From Myxococcales bacterium (lineage in GTDB: Bacteria; Myxococcota_A; Polyangia; Polyangiales; Ga0077539): a stretch of 64,000 nucleotides of DNA. Positions 8,305 through 20,406 of this stretch are shown piece by piece. The notes beneath the pieces are model-generated. The model was not told the origin of the DNA. It saw nothing but the letters and a program-made list of their open reading frames with translations, and did no database searches. The stretch covers positions 16,409-80,408 of the forward strand of contig JAEUKH010000011.1 of assembly GCA_016792845.1 (NCBI GenBank), read 5' to 3'. Position numbers and translations under genes: made by a program. Each line of letters begins with the position of its first letter. Position 1 is the stretch's first letter.

Positions 8305-10077
8305 TCACGGGGCGCCCACGCTCTGAACGCACTCGATGGTCGCGCGGGCTCCGACGGGCACCGCGGCCTCGTCGGTGAAGCGAATCTGGGCCTGGCAGTT
8401 GGGCGCGAGGGGGTCGGGCGCGGTGTCGTAGTAGAAGCCCTGGCGCCCGGGGGCGGGGCGTTGCCGGGGCACCACCGCGAGGGGCTCGACGAGGCACTCG
8501 GCGGTGCCGTTGTCATGTCGGGCGACGAGCCTGCGCCCGTGGGCCGCGGTGCACCAGCGCGCGGCGTCGATCGAGGCAGGCAAGACCTCGCGCACGACAC
8601 AGCGGACCTGAACCGGCGTGCCATCTTCGGGCGTCACGCACGCGCCGTCGGGGCCCTCGGGGCCGCAGATCCTTGGGCTCGTCTCAAGCGCCCGAGGCAG
8701 ACACGGGACGCCCAGATTCTGCGTAATCAACGCCACCGTGTCGGCCAGCGCCGGGGCGTAATCGTTGGCGCAAATCGACGCCACCGAGCCGTTGCCCGTG
8801 AGCGCATCGAAGCGCCGCGCGACCTCGGCGATGCGCCGCGACGGGAGCGCGAAGTACTGCCGCGCCGGGTCACACCCCGCGGGGCCCTCGACGGGGCGCG
8901 AACCTTCGCTCCGGCAGGCGGGCATCACGCGGCCCGGGCACTGGGCGTCGTCGCGGCCCTGGCGCATCGAGACGGGGCCCTCGGGGCTCGGGCCGTCGAG
9001 GGCGTCGTCGCCTGCGGGGCGGCGGCCGAGGAGGCGCTCCCAGTCGACGCGCTGATCGGGGCGCCGCGGCAGGGCGAGGGGCACCCCCGCGATGGCCGAG
9101 AAGACCACGCGCTCGGGGTGCGAGGGCTTGAGCGAGAGGAAGCCGCGGTCGGGGCGCGCGGGGTCGATGTAGCGGTTGAGGTTCCACGTGGGGTCTTGGG
9201 CCGAGCCTGGGGTGTAGCGGTAGAAGCGAAGGTTGAGGTCGTCGTCGCCCCAGGCCGTGTCGTCGCTGTCATAGACTCCGAGGGCGCTGCCGCGTGGCGC
9301 TCGGCAATCGCCGTCGGGGTCGCCCGCCTCGGCGTACCGACAGTCGCGCACCGAGCCGTCTTCTTCGTCGGTGATGACCACCAGCGCGAGCACCGCGTCG
9401 GGCCGCACGAAGCCCGCATTGGGGTCGCCGTTGCCCGGCATCTGCCGCGGGTTTCGCGTCACCAGCGCGCGGTACGCGGCTTCGAGGGGTTGCTCGAGGC
9501 CGCACCCTTGCGTGGCCAAGAAGGCGTTGCACACGAAGTCTTCGCGAAAGCTGTCGGTGTCGCCGCCCGCAGCGAAGCTCAAGAAGCTCGGGTACTGCGC
9601 AGGGTCGTTCGTGCACCGCGCGGGCCGGATGCTCGCCCGCGATGATGCCCAGGGCTGATGGCGCCGCATCGCGAGGCCGTACCGAATGGGATTCAAGAGC
9701 CCCTCGTCGCCGCCGTCGGCGTTGTCGCACGACCCCAGCGCCGTGCCGGGAGTACCCAAATCGGTAGAAATTACACCGACTTGTACGCTCTCGGCGCGCT
9801 GCCGCGTGGGTCGCCCGGTGCGCGGGTCTCTGGGCGCCGTGACGAGCTGAGCGATGAGCACGTCGAACTGCCGCGCGAGGCGGGCCTGGTTCTCGCCCAT
9901 GCTGTTTGAGTTATCGATGACAAAGAGCACGTCGACGTTGGGCGTGCCGATGTTGATGACGGGCAGCCGTACGCCCGACTGAAGGTTGACCTCGGGTTCG
10001 GCCAAGGGCCGCGAGACGCAGCTCGCCAAGGCGCTCAGAAGAAGCCATGCCCAGGGTCTCGTGAAGGTGTGAGTCAT
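8305..10077 (-). CDS. Large lipoprotein with VWA/MIDAS-like domain
   Basis: The start at 10077 gives MTHTFTRPWAWLLLSALASC, a lipoprotein signal ending at a lipidated Cys. Next comes VDVLFVIDNSNSMGENQARL (about residues 44-63), a metal-ion-dependent adhesion site of the von Willebrand A type (DxSxS form). The chain continues for about 500 residues with many Cys, Asp and Arg-rich loops, including VLALVVITDEEDGSVRDC, the second conserved VWA strand. Such proteins are common in myxobacterial envelopes. Ligand and function are unknown. The length (590 aa) exceeds a bare VWA domain (about 180 aa), so the C-terminal half is a further uncharacterised, disulphide-rich module. Confidence 0.78.
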   Translation of the reverse strand: MTHTFTRPWAWLLLSALASCVSRPLAEPEVNLQSGVRLPVINIGTPNVDVLFVIDNSNSMGENQARLARQFDVLIAQLVTAPRDPRTGRPTRQRAESVQVGVISTDLGTPGTALGSCDNADGGDEGLLNPIRYGLAMRRHQPWASSRASIRPARCTNDPAQYPSFLSFAAGGDTDSFREDFVCNAFLATQGCGLEQPLEAAYRALVTRNPRQMPGNGDPNAGFVRPDAVLALVVITDEEDGSVRDCRYAEAGDPDGDCRAPRGSALGVYDSDDTAWGDDDLNLRFYRYTPGSAQDPTWNLNRYIDPARPDRGFLSLKPSHPERVVFSAIAGVPLALPRRPDQRVDWERLLGRRPAGDDALDGPSPEGPVSMRQGRDDAQCPGRVMPACRSEGSRPVEGPAGCDPARQYFALPSRRIAEVARRFDALTGNGSVASICANDYAPALADTVALITQNLGVPCLPRALETSPRICGPEGPDGACVTPEDGTPVQVRCVVREVLPASIDAARWCTAAHGRRLVARHDNGTAECLVEPLAVVPRQRPAPGRQGFYYDTAPDPLAPNCQAQIRFTDEAAVPVGARATIECVQSVGAP

Positions 10078-10221
10078 CGCGCAGCCTCCGTTCGGTGCGG
10101 AGGCATTGCAGCAAGGGCGCCAGCCGAGACGGTGTGACGCTTTGCCTATAAAACGCGGCGATCGCCGTCGCCGAGATGACAACCGAAGAGGCCCCCCGCG
10201 CCACCGGCGTTGGCGACGTCG

Positions 10222-10875
10222 CTACGGCGCCCGGCGGCTGCGGACCCACACGCCCTCGGCGCGGGTGTACGCGACGCGGTCGTGGAGGCGGCTCTCGCGC
10301 CCTTGCCAAAACTCGAACGCGTCGGGCACCACGCAGAACCCGCCCCAATGCGGAGGCCGCGGTACGGCCGAGCCGTCGAAGCGCGCCGTCACCTCGGCGA
10401 GCTGCGCCTCAAGGGCCGCCCGCGAGGGCACCGCCTCGCTCTGCGGTGACGCCCACGCGCCGAGCTGGCTCCCCCGCGGACGCGAGGCGAAATACGCGTC
10501 TGCGGTCGCGTCGTCGACCCGCTCGACGGCGCCCTCGATGCGAAGCTGACGCTCAAGCGCGGCCCAATGAAACGTCAGCGCCGCGAAGGGCGCGGCCGCG
10601 AGCTCTCGGCCCTTGTCGCTCTCGAAGTTTGTGTAGAACACGAAGCCTCGCGGGTCGACGCCCTTCAAAAGCACCACCCGCGCCCGCGGACGACCGTCGC
10701 GCGTCACCGTCGAGAGCACCATCGCGTTGGCCTCGGCGTCGGAGCTGCCGTGAGCCTCGTCGAACCATCGCTGAAACTGCACAAAAGGGTCGGGGTCGAC
10801 CTCGGCCGGGTCGAGCCGCGCGGCGCGGTACTCGCGGCGGAGCGAAGCGAGCGCAAGGGGGTCTCGGGTGTTCAC
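10222..10875 (-). CDS. pdxH: Pyridoxamine 5'-phosphate oxidase
   Basis: FMN-dependent oxidase that converts pyridoxine or pyridoxamine 5'-phosphate to pyridoxal 5'-phosphate, the last step of vitamin B6 synthesis and salvage. The family pattern is complete: [12 protein letters not shown], a FMN-contacting [42 protein letters not shown] and a C-terminal [16 protein letters not shown]...RLHDRVAY. The GTG at 10875 gives 217 aa, almost exactly the E. coli PdxH length. Longer in-frame starts would add a low-complexity leader. It is monocistronic as far as can be seen. Confidence 0.93.
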   Translation of the reverse strand: MNTRDPLALASLRREYRAARLDPAEVDPDPFVQFQRWFDEAHGSSDAEANAMVLSTVTRDGRPRARVVLLKGVDPRGFVFYTNFESDKGRELAAAPFAALTFHWAALERQLRIEGAVERVDDATADAYFASRPRGSQLGAWASPQSEAVPSRAALEAQLAEVTARFDGSAVPRPPHWGGFCVVPDAFEFWQGRESRLHDRVAYTRAEGVWVRSRRAP

Positions 10876-11033
10876 AGTGGCGACGACCCTAGTGGCCCCG
10901 CCCCGCGGCGACAACGGGCCTTGCGCCCGACCATGCGGTAAGCGACAACCCCCTCGCGCCGAAGTCTGCGGGGTCTCAGGCCCCGGGGCGCTTCGGGCGC
11001 TCGAATTCACCTTTTGACCAGGCAATTTCGACC

Positions 11034-11996
11034 ATGACGCATCTGCGATGGGGCGCGCTAGCGGTTCTTCTGGGCTTCGCGCTCGGCTGCTCAAGCGAAC
11101 CGGCACCTTCGAACAGCACCGACGCGGGGCCGAGCGACACCGGCAGCGTCACCGACACCGGGCCCGTCGATGCTGGGCCCGCCGACGCGGGGCCCTCGCG
11201 CTGCGGGAGCGAGACCCCTGACGTGAGCGCCATCCGTCGCACCGAGGGCCTCGTGGTGGGGCGCGACGGCACGCTGTACTACTCGCAAGCCAACGCCGTG
11301 GGTCGGCTCCGTCCGGGCATGGAGCCCGAGGCGCGTTGGGCGGTGCTCCCCGGCTCGACGGGCACGGTCTGGGGCATGGTGATCGACCCGAGCCGCAGCC
11401 GGCTCTATGTGGGCTCTCCGTCGGCGGGCCGCATCTTCGCGGTGACCCTCGAAGACACGCCCACGGTGACGACCTACGTGCCCAGCGCGGGGCAGCCCAA
11501 CGGCCTCACCCTCGGCCCCGACGGGGCGCTCTACTACAGCGATTTCGGCGGCAACCAGGTGTACCGCGTGCCCCCCGACGGCATGCGCGCCGCGGTGACC
11601 ACGAGCGCCATCGCGCAGGCCAACGGGGTCGCCTTCGGGCCCGACGGCAACCTCTACGTGTGCAGCTATGGCGCCGGCACCGTCTTGCGGCTCACCCTCA
11701 CCGACGGCGCCGAGACGGCCCGCGCGGTGGCGGTGCGCGGCGTGGGCAGCCCCGACGGCATCGCCTTCGACAGCATGGGCCGCATGCTCATCACCGACAA
11801 CGGCATGGGGCGGCTCCTCAGGGCCGACGCCGACGGCAGCAACGTGATGACCCTCCGCAGCGGCATCTCGTCGGCCGCGAGCCTCGATTTTGGGGTCGGC
11901 GCGCTGCGCTGCTCAGACCTCTTCATCGCCTCCGGGGGGGCGATGGTGCGCTACGAGTACGACGGCATGGGCGCCACCGTGCCTTGGCAGAATTGA
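11034..11996 (+). CDS. SMP-30/NHL-type beta-propeller lipoprotein
   Basis: A lipoprotein signal ([19 protein letters not shown]) leads into a Ser/Thr/Asp/Pro linker and a beta-propeller with regular repeats: [62 protein letters not shown] and [17 protein letters not shown]. This repeat is typical of SMP-30/gluconolactonase-like and NHL propellers. It is probably periplasmic or surface-anchored. Whether it is a lactonase or only a scaffold cannot be decided. It is separated by 21 bp from the next gene on the same strand. Confidence 0.82.
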   Translation: MTHLRWGALAVLLGFALGCSSEPAPSNSTDAGPSDTGSVTDTGPVDAGPADAGPSRCGSETPDVSAIRRTEGLVVGRDGTLYYSQANAVGRLRPGMEPEARWAVLPGSTGTVWGMVIDPSRSRLYVGSPSAGRIFAVTLEDTPTVTTYVPSAGQPNGLTLGPDGALYYSDFGGNQVYRVPPDGMRAAVTTSAIAQANGVAFGPDGNLYVCSYGAGTVLRLTLTDGAETARAVAVRGVGSPDGIAFDSMGRMLITDNGMGRLLRADADGSNVMTLRSGISSAASLDFGVGALRCSDLFIASGGAMVRYEYDGMGATVPWQN

Positions 11997-12017
11997 TCGA
12001 GAAAGAGAGCGTTTTCG

Positions 12018-12467
12018 ATGGCTGATCTCAAGACCGTACTGACCGACCCGGCGCGCCGGGCCGAAGTGATCCGTGACGCCGAGCGGCTCCTCGAAGACGA
12101 GGTCGATCGCAAGTCTGGGCTCTCGGGCCTCGCGATCAAGGGCGCCTTCAAGGTCGTCAAGGGCGCCAAGCCCGGCATGGTGCACGACGTGATCGACGGG
12201 CTCCTCAACGATTTCGCCGCGCGGCTCGACCCGATCTACCAGGCCTACCTCGCGCAGAAGGGCGACATCGTCGGCTACTTCACGGGCCGCAAGGGCGACG
12301 TGGCCGACGCGCTGCTCGGCATCACCGACGACCGCGCCCGCACGACCCGCCACACCGCGCTCAAGAAGGCCTACGAGAGCCTCCGCCCCCAGGGCAAGAA
12401 GAACGTCGAAGAGGCCGTGGCGGGCATCGCGCGGCTCATCGACAAGCACGGCAAGGCCGCGGGCTGA
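12018..12467 (+). CDS. Conserved hypothetical helical protein, 149 aa (DUF6918-like)
   Basis: A small soluble protein with no signal peptide. It starts MADLKTVLTDPARRAEVIRD, followed by Lys-rich helices (GAFKVVKGAKPGMVHDVIDGLLNDFAARLDP) and an Ala/Arg-rich C-terminus. It resembles a family I remember as DUF6918; the number is from memory and unverified. No enzymatic motif is visible. It follows the propeller lipoprotein closely and may be cotranscribed with it. The charge pattern and length would suit a small helical bundle. Confidence 0.7.
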   Translation: MADLKTVLTDPARRAEVIRDAERLLEDEVDRKSGLSGLAIKGAFKVVKGAKPGMVHDVIDGLLNDFAARLDPIYQAYLAQKGDIVGYFTGRKGDVADALLGITDDRARTTRHTALKKAYESLRPQGKKNVEEAVAGIARLIDKHGKAAG

Positions 12468-12542
12468 CTCCGCGCACGGGCGCGCGTCGGGCCTCACCGT
12501 GGCCCTTGTCGCCGCGCCCCGGGGCGACTACGACCCCCTCGC

Positions 12543-13418
12543 ATGAACCTCGAAGCCGCGCGGGCCGCGCTGACGCTCTTCCCGGGTGAAGACGCGGGCG
12601 CATTTGTGTCGGGTCTCTTCGCCCTCGACGCCGAGACCCTCGCGCGGGCCTCGTGTGTGCTCTTCCACGCGGGCGACCCGGTGCTCACCGACGGAGGCGC
12701 CTTCCCGCGGTGCGACGCGGTCGCGGCCTTGGGCCCGGGCGCTTACCATTCGGTAGGTCACCTCGACGGGGTGCCCTTGGTGGCCGCCGAGATCGACGAC
12801 AAGACCGTGCTCCCCGCGGGGCTCGCGAGCCCGAACCTCCGCGGCCTCGCGATGCGCGCGCCGGGCGCCGTTTGGGCCGCCGCCGCGTACGCCTCGCAGG
12901 TGCTCCACTGGGCGCGCACGAACCGCTTCTGCGGCCTCTGCGCGGCGCCCATGGTGCAGCGAAAGCCCCTCGAGCGCGCGATGGTCTGCACGGCCTGCGG
13001 CCACTCGGTCTGGCCGCGTCTCGCGCCCTGCACCATCGCCCTCGTGTACGACCGCGCGGGGCGGGTGCTGATGACCCGCAAGGCCGAGTGGCCTGCCGGG
13101 CGGTACGGGCTCGTGGCGGGCTTCCTTGAGCCGGGCGAGACCCTCGAAGCGTGCGTGCGCCGCGAGGTGTACGAAGAGACCGGCGTGCGGGTGGGGCGGG
13201 TCGACTACGCGGCGAGCCAGCCGTGGCCCTTCCCGCATCAGCTCATGGTGGGGTACTTCGCCGAGGCCGAGAGCGACGCGGTGAGCCTCCTCGACGGCGA
13301 GCTCGAAGACGCGCGGTGGTTCGCCCATGACGCCCTGCCGCAGCTGCCGCCGCGGCTCTCGATCGCGCGCTCGCTGGTCGACGCGTGGCGGGCGACGCTG
13401 GCACCTACCGATCGGTAG
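12543..13418 (+). CDS. nudC: NAD(H) pyrophosphatase / RNA deNADding hydrolase NudC
   Basis: A Nudix hydrolase that cleaves NADH to NMNH and AMP; the family also removes NAD caps from RNA. A zinc ribbon (CGLC near residue 130 and CTAC about 18 residues later) precedes the catalytic domain. The Nudix box reads GFLEPGETLEACVRREVYEE, followed by the NudC-specific SQPWPFP motif. The length (291 aa) is normal for the family. The stop codon lies inside a perfect 16-bp palindrome (13404-13419). The gene is convergent with the dihydropyrimidinase, 6 bp apart. Confidence 0.93.
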   Translation: MNLEAARAALTLFPGEDAGAFVSGLFALDAETLARASCVLFHAGDPVLTDGGAFPRCDAVAALGPGAYHSVGHLDGVPLVAAEIDDKTVLPAGLASPNLRGLAMRAPGAVWAAAAYASQVLHWARTNRFCGLCAAPMVQRKPLERAMVCTACGHSVWPRLAPCTIALVYDRAGRVLMTRKAEWPAGRYGLVAGFLEPGETLEACVRREVYEETGVRVGRVDYAASQPWPFPHQLMVGYFAEAESDAVSLLDGELEDARWFAHDALPQLPPRLSIARSLVDAWRATLAPTDR

Positions 13419-13419
13419 G
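13404..13419. repeat. Perfect 16-bp palindrome CCTACCGATCGGTAGG, copy 1
   Basis: The palindrome spans the last codons and stop of nudC and ends 5 bp before the stop of the convergent dihydropyrimidinase gene. The identical 16-mer recurs at 15292-15307. It could be a shared operator half-pair (TetR-like in appearance) or a small hairpin between convergent genes. There is no T-run, so it is not a classic terminator. Confidence 0.6.
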
Positions 13420-13424
13420 CGCGC

Positions 13425-15951
<2,527 letters not shown>

Positions 15952-16094
15952 TGCGGGGTCTCTGTGGGTACTCGCAAAAGCACCCTCACTTCAAGTGACT
16001 CCGCGCACGCGCCGCGCGCCCGCAGCGCCGTCGCGTCTTCGGCAGCGGCCCCGGCGCGGGTCGTTCTGAGAAGGGTGCCAGGGTGGGGCGTCGC

Positions 16095-17465
16095 TCAGGA
16101 GTGACGTCGGCGGAGGCGCCAGGCCACACCCGCGAGGGCCGCGAGGCAGAGCGCGGGCGGGAGCTTCGAGGTCTGTGAGGGGGCGGGCCGGACGGTGCAG
16201 CTCGCGCCGCCCGAGGCCTCGTTTTCGACGGGGAGGGGCGCGCCGCCGTCAATACCCAGGCCGGCGTCGACGCGGGTCTGGGCGCCGCCGTCAGGCTGCG
16301 GCACACAGCCCGGGAAGGTGGGCGCGTTGCGCTGCTCGCCGTACTCGTAGAGGCGCACCCGGGCCCCGAGGTCGCTCGCGCGCATGGTGAGGTCGCGGTC
16401 GAGCATGCGGCCGAGGAGGTCGGCCCTGAGGCGGGTCACCCAAGGGCTCGGCCCGAGGCCCTGGAAGGCCACCGCGACGTCGTCTTCGACGTTGGCCACG
16501 GGGGTCATGGCGCCGCCCGCGTCGTTGGCCGAGACCCCGGCGTCGGGCCGAAAGCGCGTGAGGTTCAAGCCGTACTGCGTCCAGGTGGCGCTGTCTTGGG
16601 TGGTGCTTGACTCGGTGAGCCAGAGGCGCCCCCCGGCGGCGTTGTTGAGGCGCTCGAAGGCGTTGAGAAAGTCTTGGCTCGGGCTGCGCGGGCCGTTCCA
16701 ATCCCACACGAGGTCGCTCGAACGCACCTCACCGTTGGGGAAGTTCTCAGCCTCGATGCGTGAGGGCGCGAGCACCACCAGCGAGAGGCCCACCTTGTCG
16801 GCCACCCCCGCGGCGATCATCCGCAAGGGCAGCCGCGGCTGGTAACCCTCGAAGGTCACCCGCACGGGGCTCATGCGGTCGATGCCCTCGCCGGGCCTGA
16901 GGCGCAGGGCGATGTAGTCCATGTTCATCGCGGTGTAGTGGTCGATGATGGGCTCGACCGCCGAGGGCACCACGTAGCCGTTGTCGCGGAGCCAGTTGCG
17001 AACGGCCATCGCGTCGGTGCCCCGGATGATGCTCACCGCGTAGGGCCCGATGACCTCTTCGCGCAGCACCGTCACCCCCGCATCGGCTGCCGCGCTCGCG
17101 TCGACGGCGCCGCCCGCGCTCGGGGCCTGCACGCAGCCCGCGGGGATGCTCAACCGCGGCGGCTGCACGATGGGCGCCGTGAGCTGATCGGCGGTGGTCA
17201 TGAACTCGTTGGTCGCGAGGGCCACGCGGGTGCGCTCGGTGAAGCGGATCGGCAAGATCCACGAGAAGTCTTGCGGGCGCCCGGTGTACCTGAACTGATC
17301 CCACAGGGTGGTCTGCTGGTTCGAGAGGGCGAGCACCATGCGGTGGTCGGTCACCACTTGCACGGTCTGCGGCGGCGCAAAACAGCCTCCGCAGGCGTCG
17401 GCCACCTGGGGCGCGAGGGTCGACACGAGGGCCACAAAGCCAAGGGCGCGAAGCGTTCGTTTCAC
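16095..17465 (-). CDS. DUF2330-type secreted protein with MYXO-CTERM-like tail (paralogue A)
   Basis: The GTG at 17465 begins a signal peptide (VKRTLRALGFVALVSTLAPQVADACGGCF) and is preceded by a GGAG-containing leader. The mature N-terminus holds the family's ACGGCFAPP Cys motif and TVQVVTDHRMV, then WDQFRYTGRPQDFSWILPI, typical of DUF2330. The C-terminus has a Cys, a hydrophobic segment (ALCLAALAGVAW) and an RLRRRHS tail. This is the layout of MYXO-CTERM sorting signals, which imply surface anchoring through a rhombosortase-like system. Function is unknown. It lies 56 bp downstream of its paralogue. In-frame codons further upstream overlap that gene and are rejected. Confidence 0.82.
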   Translation of the reverse strand: MKRTLRALGFVALVSTLAPQVADACGGCFAPPQTVQVVTDHRMVLALSNQQTTLWDQFRYTGRPQDFSWILPIRFTERTRVALATNEFMTTADQLTAPIVQPPRLSIPAGCVQAPSAGGAVDASAAADAGVTVLREEVIGPYAVSIIRGTDAMAVRNWLRDNGYVVPSAVEPIIDHYTAMNMDYIALRLRPGEGIDRMSPVRVTFEGYQPRLPLRMIAAGVADKVGLSLVVLAPSRIEAENFPNGEVRSSDLVWDWNGPRSPSQDFLNAFERLNNAAGGRLWLTESSTTQDSATWTQYGLNLTRFRPDAGVSANDAGGAMTPVANVEDDVAVAFQGLGPSPWVTRLRADLLGRMLDRDLTMRASDLGARVRLYEYGEQRNAPTFPGCVPQPDGGAQTRVDAGLGIDGGAPLPVENEASGGASCTVRPAPSQTSKLPPALCLAALAGVAWRLRRRHS

Positions 17466-17521
17466 TGGAGGGTCTCCGTCAAAAGAGGGTGAGGGCGAAG
17501 GAGGAGGCTGCGAGGCGACGC

Positions 17522-18820
17522 TCAGCCCTGGCTGCGACGCCGACGGGCCAGCACGGTGACCGCGAGGCCCGCGAGCAAGACGCCGCCGAACGAGCGCGTC
17601 TGCGAGGGCGAGGGCTGCACCGCGCAGCCGTTCGAGCTCTGCTCGCCGCCCGCGTAGAAGCCGTCGTCGGTGGGGCACACGGTGTCGTTGACGGCGGTCT
17701 GGATCTGGTAGTTTTGCTCGACCCGCGCGTCGGTGGCTGAGGCCCCGAGCTGGAGGTCTCGGTCGAGGGCCGCGGCCCCGAGCTCGGTGCGGATGCGGGT
17801 CACCCAAGGGGCGCTCAGCCCGCGGGTGGCGACGCGGTAGTCGCCCATGGTGTCGGGGTCTTCGGCGAGGCTCCGGGCGTCGAAGGAGGGCTGGAAGCCG
17901 CCCGGGCCGAAGCTGTTGCTCGCGCTGAAGGCGTTGAAGGGCAGCGCCGACTCGGTGACCCAGCCGCGGTTCTGCGAGGCGCGCAGGGTCTGGTCGAAGA
18001 GGCTGCGGTAGTTCGAGCTGTTGGTGTTCCAATCCCAGACGATGCGGCTGCGGTCGATGGTGAGGGCGGGGTAGTTCTGCGACTCGTAGCGCCCTTCGCC
18101 GACCACGAAGAGCGAGATGCCGACCTTGTCGGCGATGCCCGCGGCCACCATGCGCAGCGGCAGCACCGGCGAGGGCGTGGCGAAGCGCACCCGCACGGGC
18201 TGCATCGCGTCGACGCCCTCCCCCGGACGCAGACGCAAGGCCACGAAATCAGTGCGCATTTCGTTGTAGTACGAGAGGATCGGCTCGACCCCCGGCGGCA
18301 CCGCGTAGCCGTTCTCGCGGAGCCACCGCGCGAGCGCGTCGTTGCTGTCGGCGCGGATGGTCACCGTCTGGTACGGGCCCACCACCGCCGACTGGAGCAC
18401 CGTCACCCCCGCGTCGGCCGAGCCCGCGCCGCCCCCCGTGGCCGAGTCGTTGGCCGAGGCCAGAACGCCCCGCGCCGCGCGAGGGCACACCCGCCGCGGA
18501 GGCGCCTGAAGGCGCACCGTGGTCAACGCATCGAGGCGGTCGAAGAAGGCCGCCGAGGCGAGCTCGACCTGGACGTCGCCGCGCACGGGCAAGATCCACG
18601 AGAAGTCTTGGGGGCGGCCGGTGTACCGAAACTGATCCCACAAGATCGACTCGTCGGGGTGGATGGCCATCACCATGCGGTGATCGGTCACCACCTGCAC
18701 CGTCTCGGGCGGCGCGAAACAGCCCCCACACGCCGAGGCTTCGGCCCCGAGCGCGCTCAGCCCGAGGGCCCCGACCAACGCGAGACCCCACCGAAGACCC
18801 TGGTGTGATTGCTTTGCCAT
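17522..18820 (-). CDS. DUF2330-type secreted protein with MYXO-CTERM-like tail (paralogue B)
   Basis: ATG 18820 gives MAKQSHQGLRWGLALVGALGLSALGAEASACGGCFAPPE, a cleavable signal peptide followed by the same ACGGCFAPP motif as paralogue A. The two proteins align along their length (TVQVVTDHRMV, the GRPQDFSWILPV stretch, RLRPGEGVDAMQPVRV). The tail reads SFGGVLLAGLAVTVLARRRRSQG. The Cys pair near the mature N-terminus may form a disulphide. The arrangement points to a tandem gene duplication. It is the first gene of the pair and is divergent from xseA, so its promoter must lie in 18821-18981. Confidence 0.82.
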   Translation of the reverse strand: MAKQSHQGLRWGLALVGALGLSALGAEASACGGCFAPPETVQVVTDHRMVMAIHPDESILWDQFRYTGRPQDFSWILPVRGDVQVELASAAFFDRLDALTTVRLQAPPRRVCPRAARGVLASANDSATGGGAGSADAGVTVLQSAVVGPYQTVTIRADSNDALARWLRENGYAVPPGVEPILSYYNEMRTDFVALRLRPGEGVDAMQPVRVRFATPSPVLPLRMVAAGIADKVGISLFVVGEGRYESQNYPALTIDRSRIVWDWNTNSSNYRSLFDQTLRASQNRGWVTESALPFNAFSASNSFGPGGFQPSFDARSLAEDPDTMGDYRVATRGLSAPWVTRIRTELGAAALDRDLQLGASATDARVEQNYQIQTAVNDTVCPTDDGFYAGGEQSSNGCAVQPSPSQTRSFGGVLLAGLAVTVLARRRRSQG

Positions 18821-18981
18821 AAACCGTACCTTGGCAAGCCTCGTACCAAAGCACAAGTGCCGCCAAAGTGCTTTGTGGGAAGCAAATTGTGGTTGCGCCA
18901 CCCTGTGCCATGGGGCGTGGGCCGTGCACCTCGGTCACAGATTCGGGGTGCCCCGGGGCTGCGTGCTAGGGTCGCCGGGCG

Positions 18982-20406
18982 ATGAACGACAACGCGCTCT
19001 CTCTCAGCGACTCGGGTTCGAAGCCGCTCACGGTGGCCGAGCTGACGCGCGCCGCGAAGGGCTTCATCGAAGAGAGATTTGGGCCCTCGGTGTGGGTCGA
19101 GGGAGAGGTCGCCTCGGCGCACCCGAGCCCGAGCGGCCACCTCTATTTTGAGCTCAAAGACGACCGCGAAGACGTCCGCCTCGCGTGCGTGATGTGGAAG
19201 GGTAACCGCGCGCGGCTCACCCTTGAGATGAAGGCCGGCGACCGGGTGCAGCTGCGGGGGCGCCCGACGATCTTTCCGGGCCGAGGGCAGTTTCAGTTTA
19301 CCGCCGATGCGGCCATCGCGGCGGGGGCGGGGGCTCAGGCCGCGGCGCTCGCGGCGCTGAAAGAGAAGCTCCGCGCCGAGGGGCTCTTTGACCCCGCGGG
19401 TCGGCGTCCGTTGCCGCGCTTTCCGAGGGTGATCGGGGTCGTGACGAGCGCCACCGGGGCTGCGCTCGGTGACATCGTGCGCGAGTGCGATCGCCGGGCC
19501 CCGTCGAAGATCGTGGTGAGCCCGACGATGGTCCAGGGCGCCGGGGCGGCCGAGAAGATTGTGGCCGCGCTGACGCTCATTCAGCGCGTCCGCGCGCTCG
19601 ACGTGGTGATCATCGGCCGCGGTGGCGGGGCGAGCGAAGACCTCGGGGCCTTCAACGACGAGGCGCTGGCGAGGGCCATCCGCGCGTGCAAGGTGCCCGT
19701 GGTCTCGGCGGTGGGGCACGACGTCGACCACACCATCGCCGACCTCGTGGCCGACGCGCGGGCCACCACGCCGACCCAGGCCGCGGCCCTGGTGACGCCC
19801 AATTTCGCTGAGATCCGTGAGTCCCTCGACGCCCGTCAGGCCGCGCTCCGACGGGCCGTGCGGCTCGCCCTGCGGCAGCGCGAGGTGAAGCTCGGGCGGC
19901 GCAAACTGCCCGACCCGAGGCTCCGGGTGAACGAGCTTCGCCAGCGCTTCGACCATCAGGCGTCGGCCCTCGCGCAACAGCTCAAGCTCCGCCTCCGCGG
20001 CGCCGGGGCGCGGCTCGATGCGCTCGAAGCGCGGCTCCAGGGCGCGCACCCGGCGGCCCGCGTTCGCGAAGACCAGGCCATCATCTCGGCGCACCGCGCG
20101 CGGCTCGAACCTGCGGCGTTGCGTCTCCTTCAGCGCACCCGCGACCGCTTGGGGGCCCTCGAGGCCAGGCTCCTGCGCGCGGTCGAGAAGCTCGTCGAAG
20201 CCCGCAAGGTGCGGGTCGGCCTCGCCGCGGGCAAGCTCCACGCCCTCTCTCCTTTGGCCATCTTGGAGCGCGGCTACGCGGTGGCCCTTCACAACGGGCG
20301 TGCCCTCACCGACGCCGCCGACGTGCGCGCGGGCGATCGCGTGTGGGTGCGGCTCCATCGCGGCGCCTTCGAGGCCGAGGTGCAAAAGGTCGAGCCCGGG
20401 CCGTGA
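18982..20406 (+). CDS. xseA: Exodeoxyribonuclease VII large subunit
   Basis: The large subunit of the ExoVII nuclease, which degrades single-stranded DNA from both ends in repair. An N-terminal OB-fold (TVAELTRAAKGFIEERFGPSVWVEGEV) is followed by the catalytic core with GVVTSATGAALGD, IIGRGGGASEDL and SAVGHDVDHTIADLVADARATTPTQAA. Next come a long coiled-coil region and the C-terminal LERGYAVAL strand motif. The length (474 aa) is normal. The small subunit xseB is not visible in the window. The stop overlaps the GTG of aroE by 4 bp (GTGA), so the two are translationally coupled. Confidence 0.95.
   Translation: MNDNALSLSDSGSKPLTVAELTRAAKGFIEERFGPSVWVEGEVASAHPSPSGHLYFELKDDREDVRLACVMWKGNRARLTLEMKAGDRVQLRGRPTIFPGRGQFQFTADAAIAAGAGAQAAALAALKEKLRAEGLFDPAGRRPLPRFPRVIGVVTSATGAALGDIVRECDRRAPSKIVVSPTMVQGAGAAEKIVAALTLIQRVRALDVVIIGRGGGASEDLGAFNDEALARAIRACKVPVVSAVGHDVDHTIADLVADARATTPTQAAALVTPNFAEIRESLDARQAALRRAVRLALRQREVKLGRRKLPDPRLRVNELRQRFDHQASALAQQLKLRLRGAGARLDALEARLQGAHPAARVREDQAIISAHRARLEPAALRLLQRTRDRLGALEARLLRAVEKLVEARKVRVGLAAGKLHALSPLAILERGYAVALHNGRALTDAADVRAGDRVWVRLHRGAFEAEVQKVEPGP

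Noticed and set aside
17466..18032. 5' extension of DUF2330 paralogue A
   Set aside because: The extension is antiparallel-quality sequence in the wrong frame of paralogue B. The signal peptide begins at 17465.
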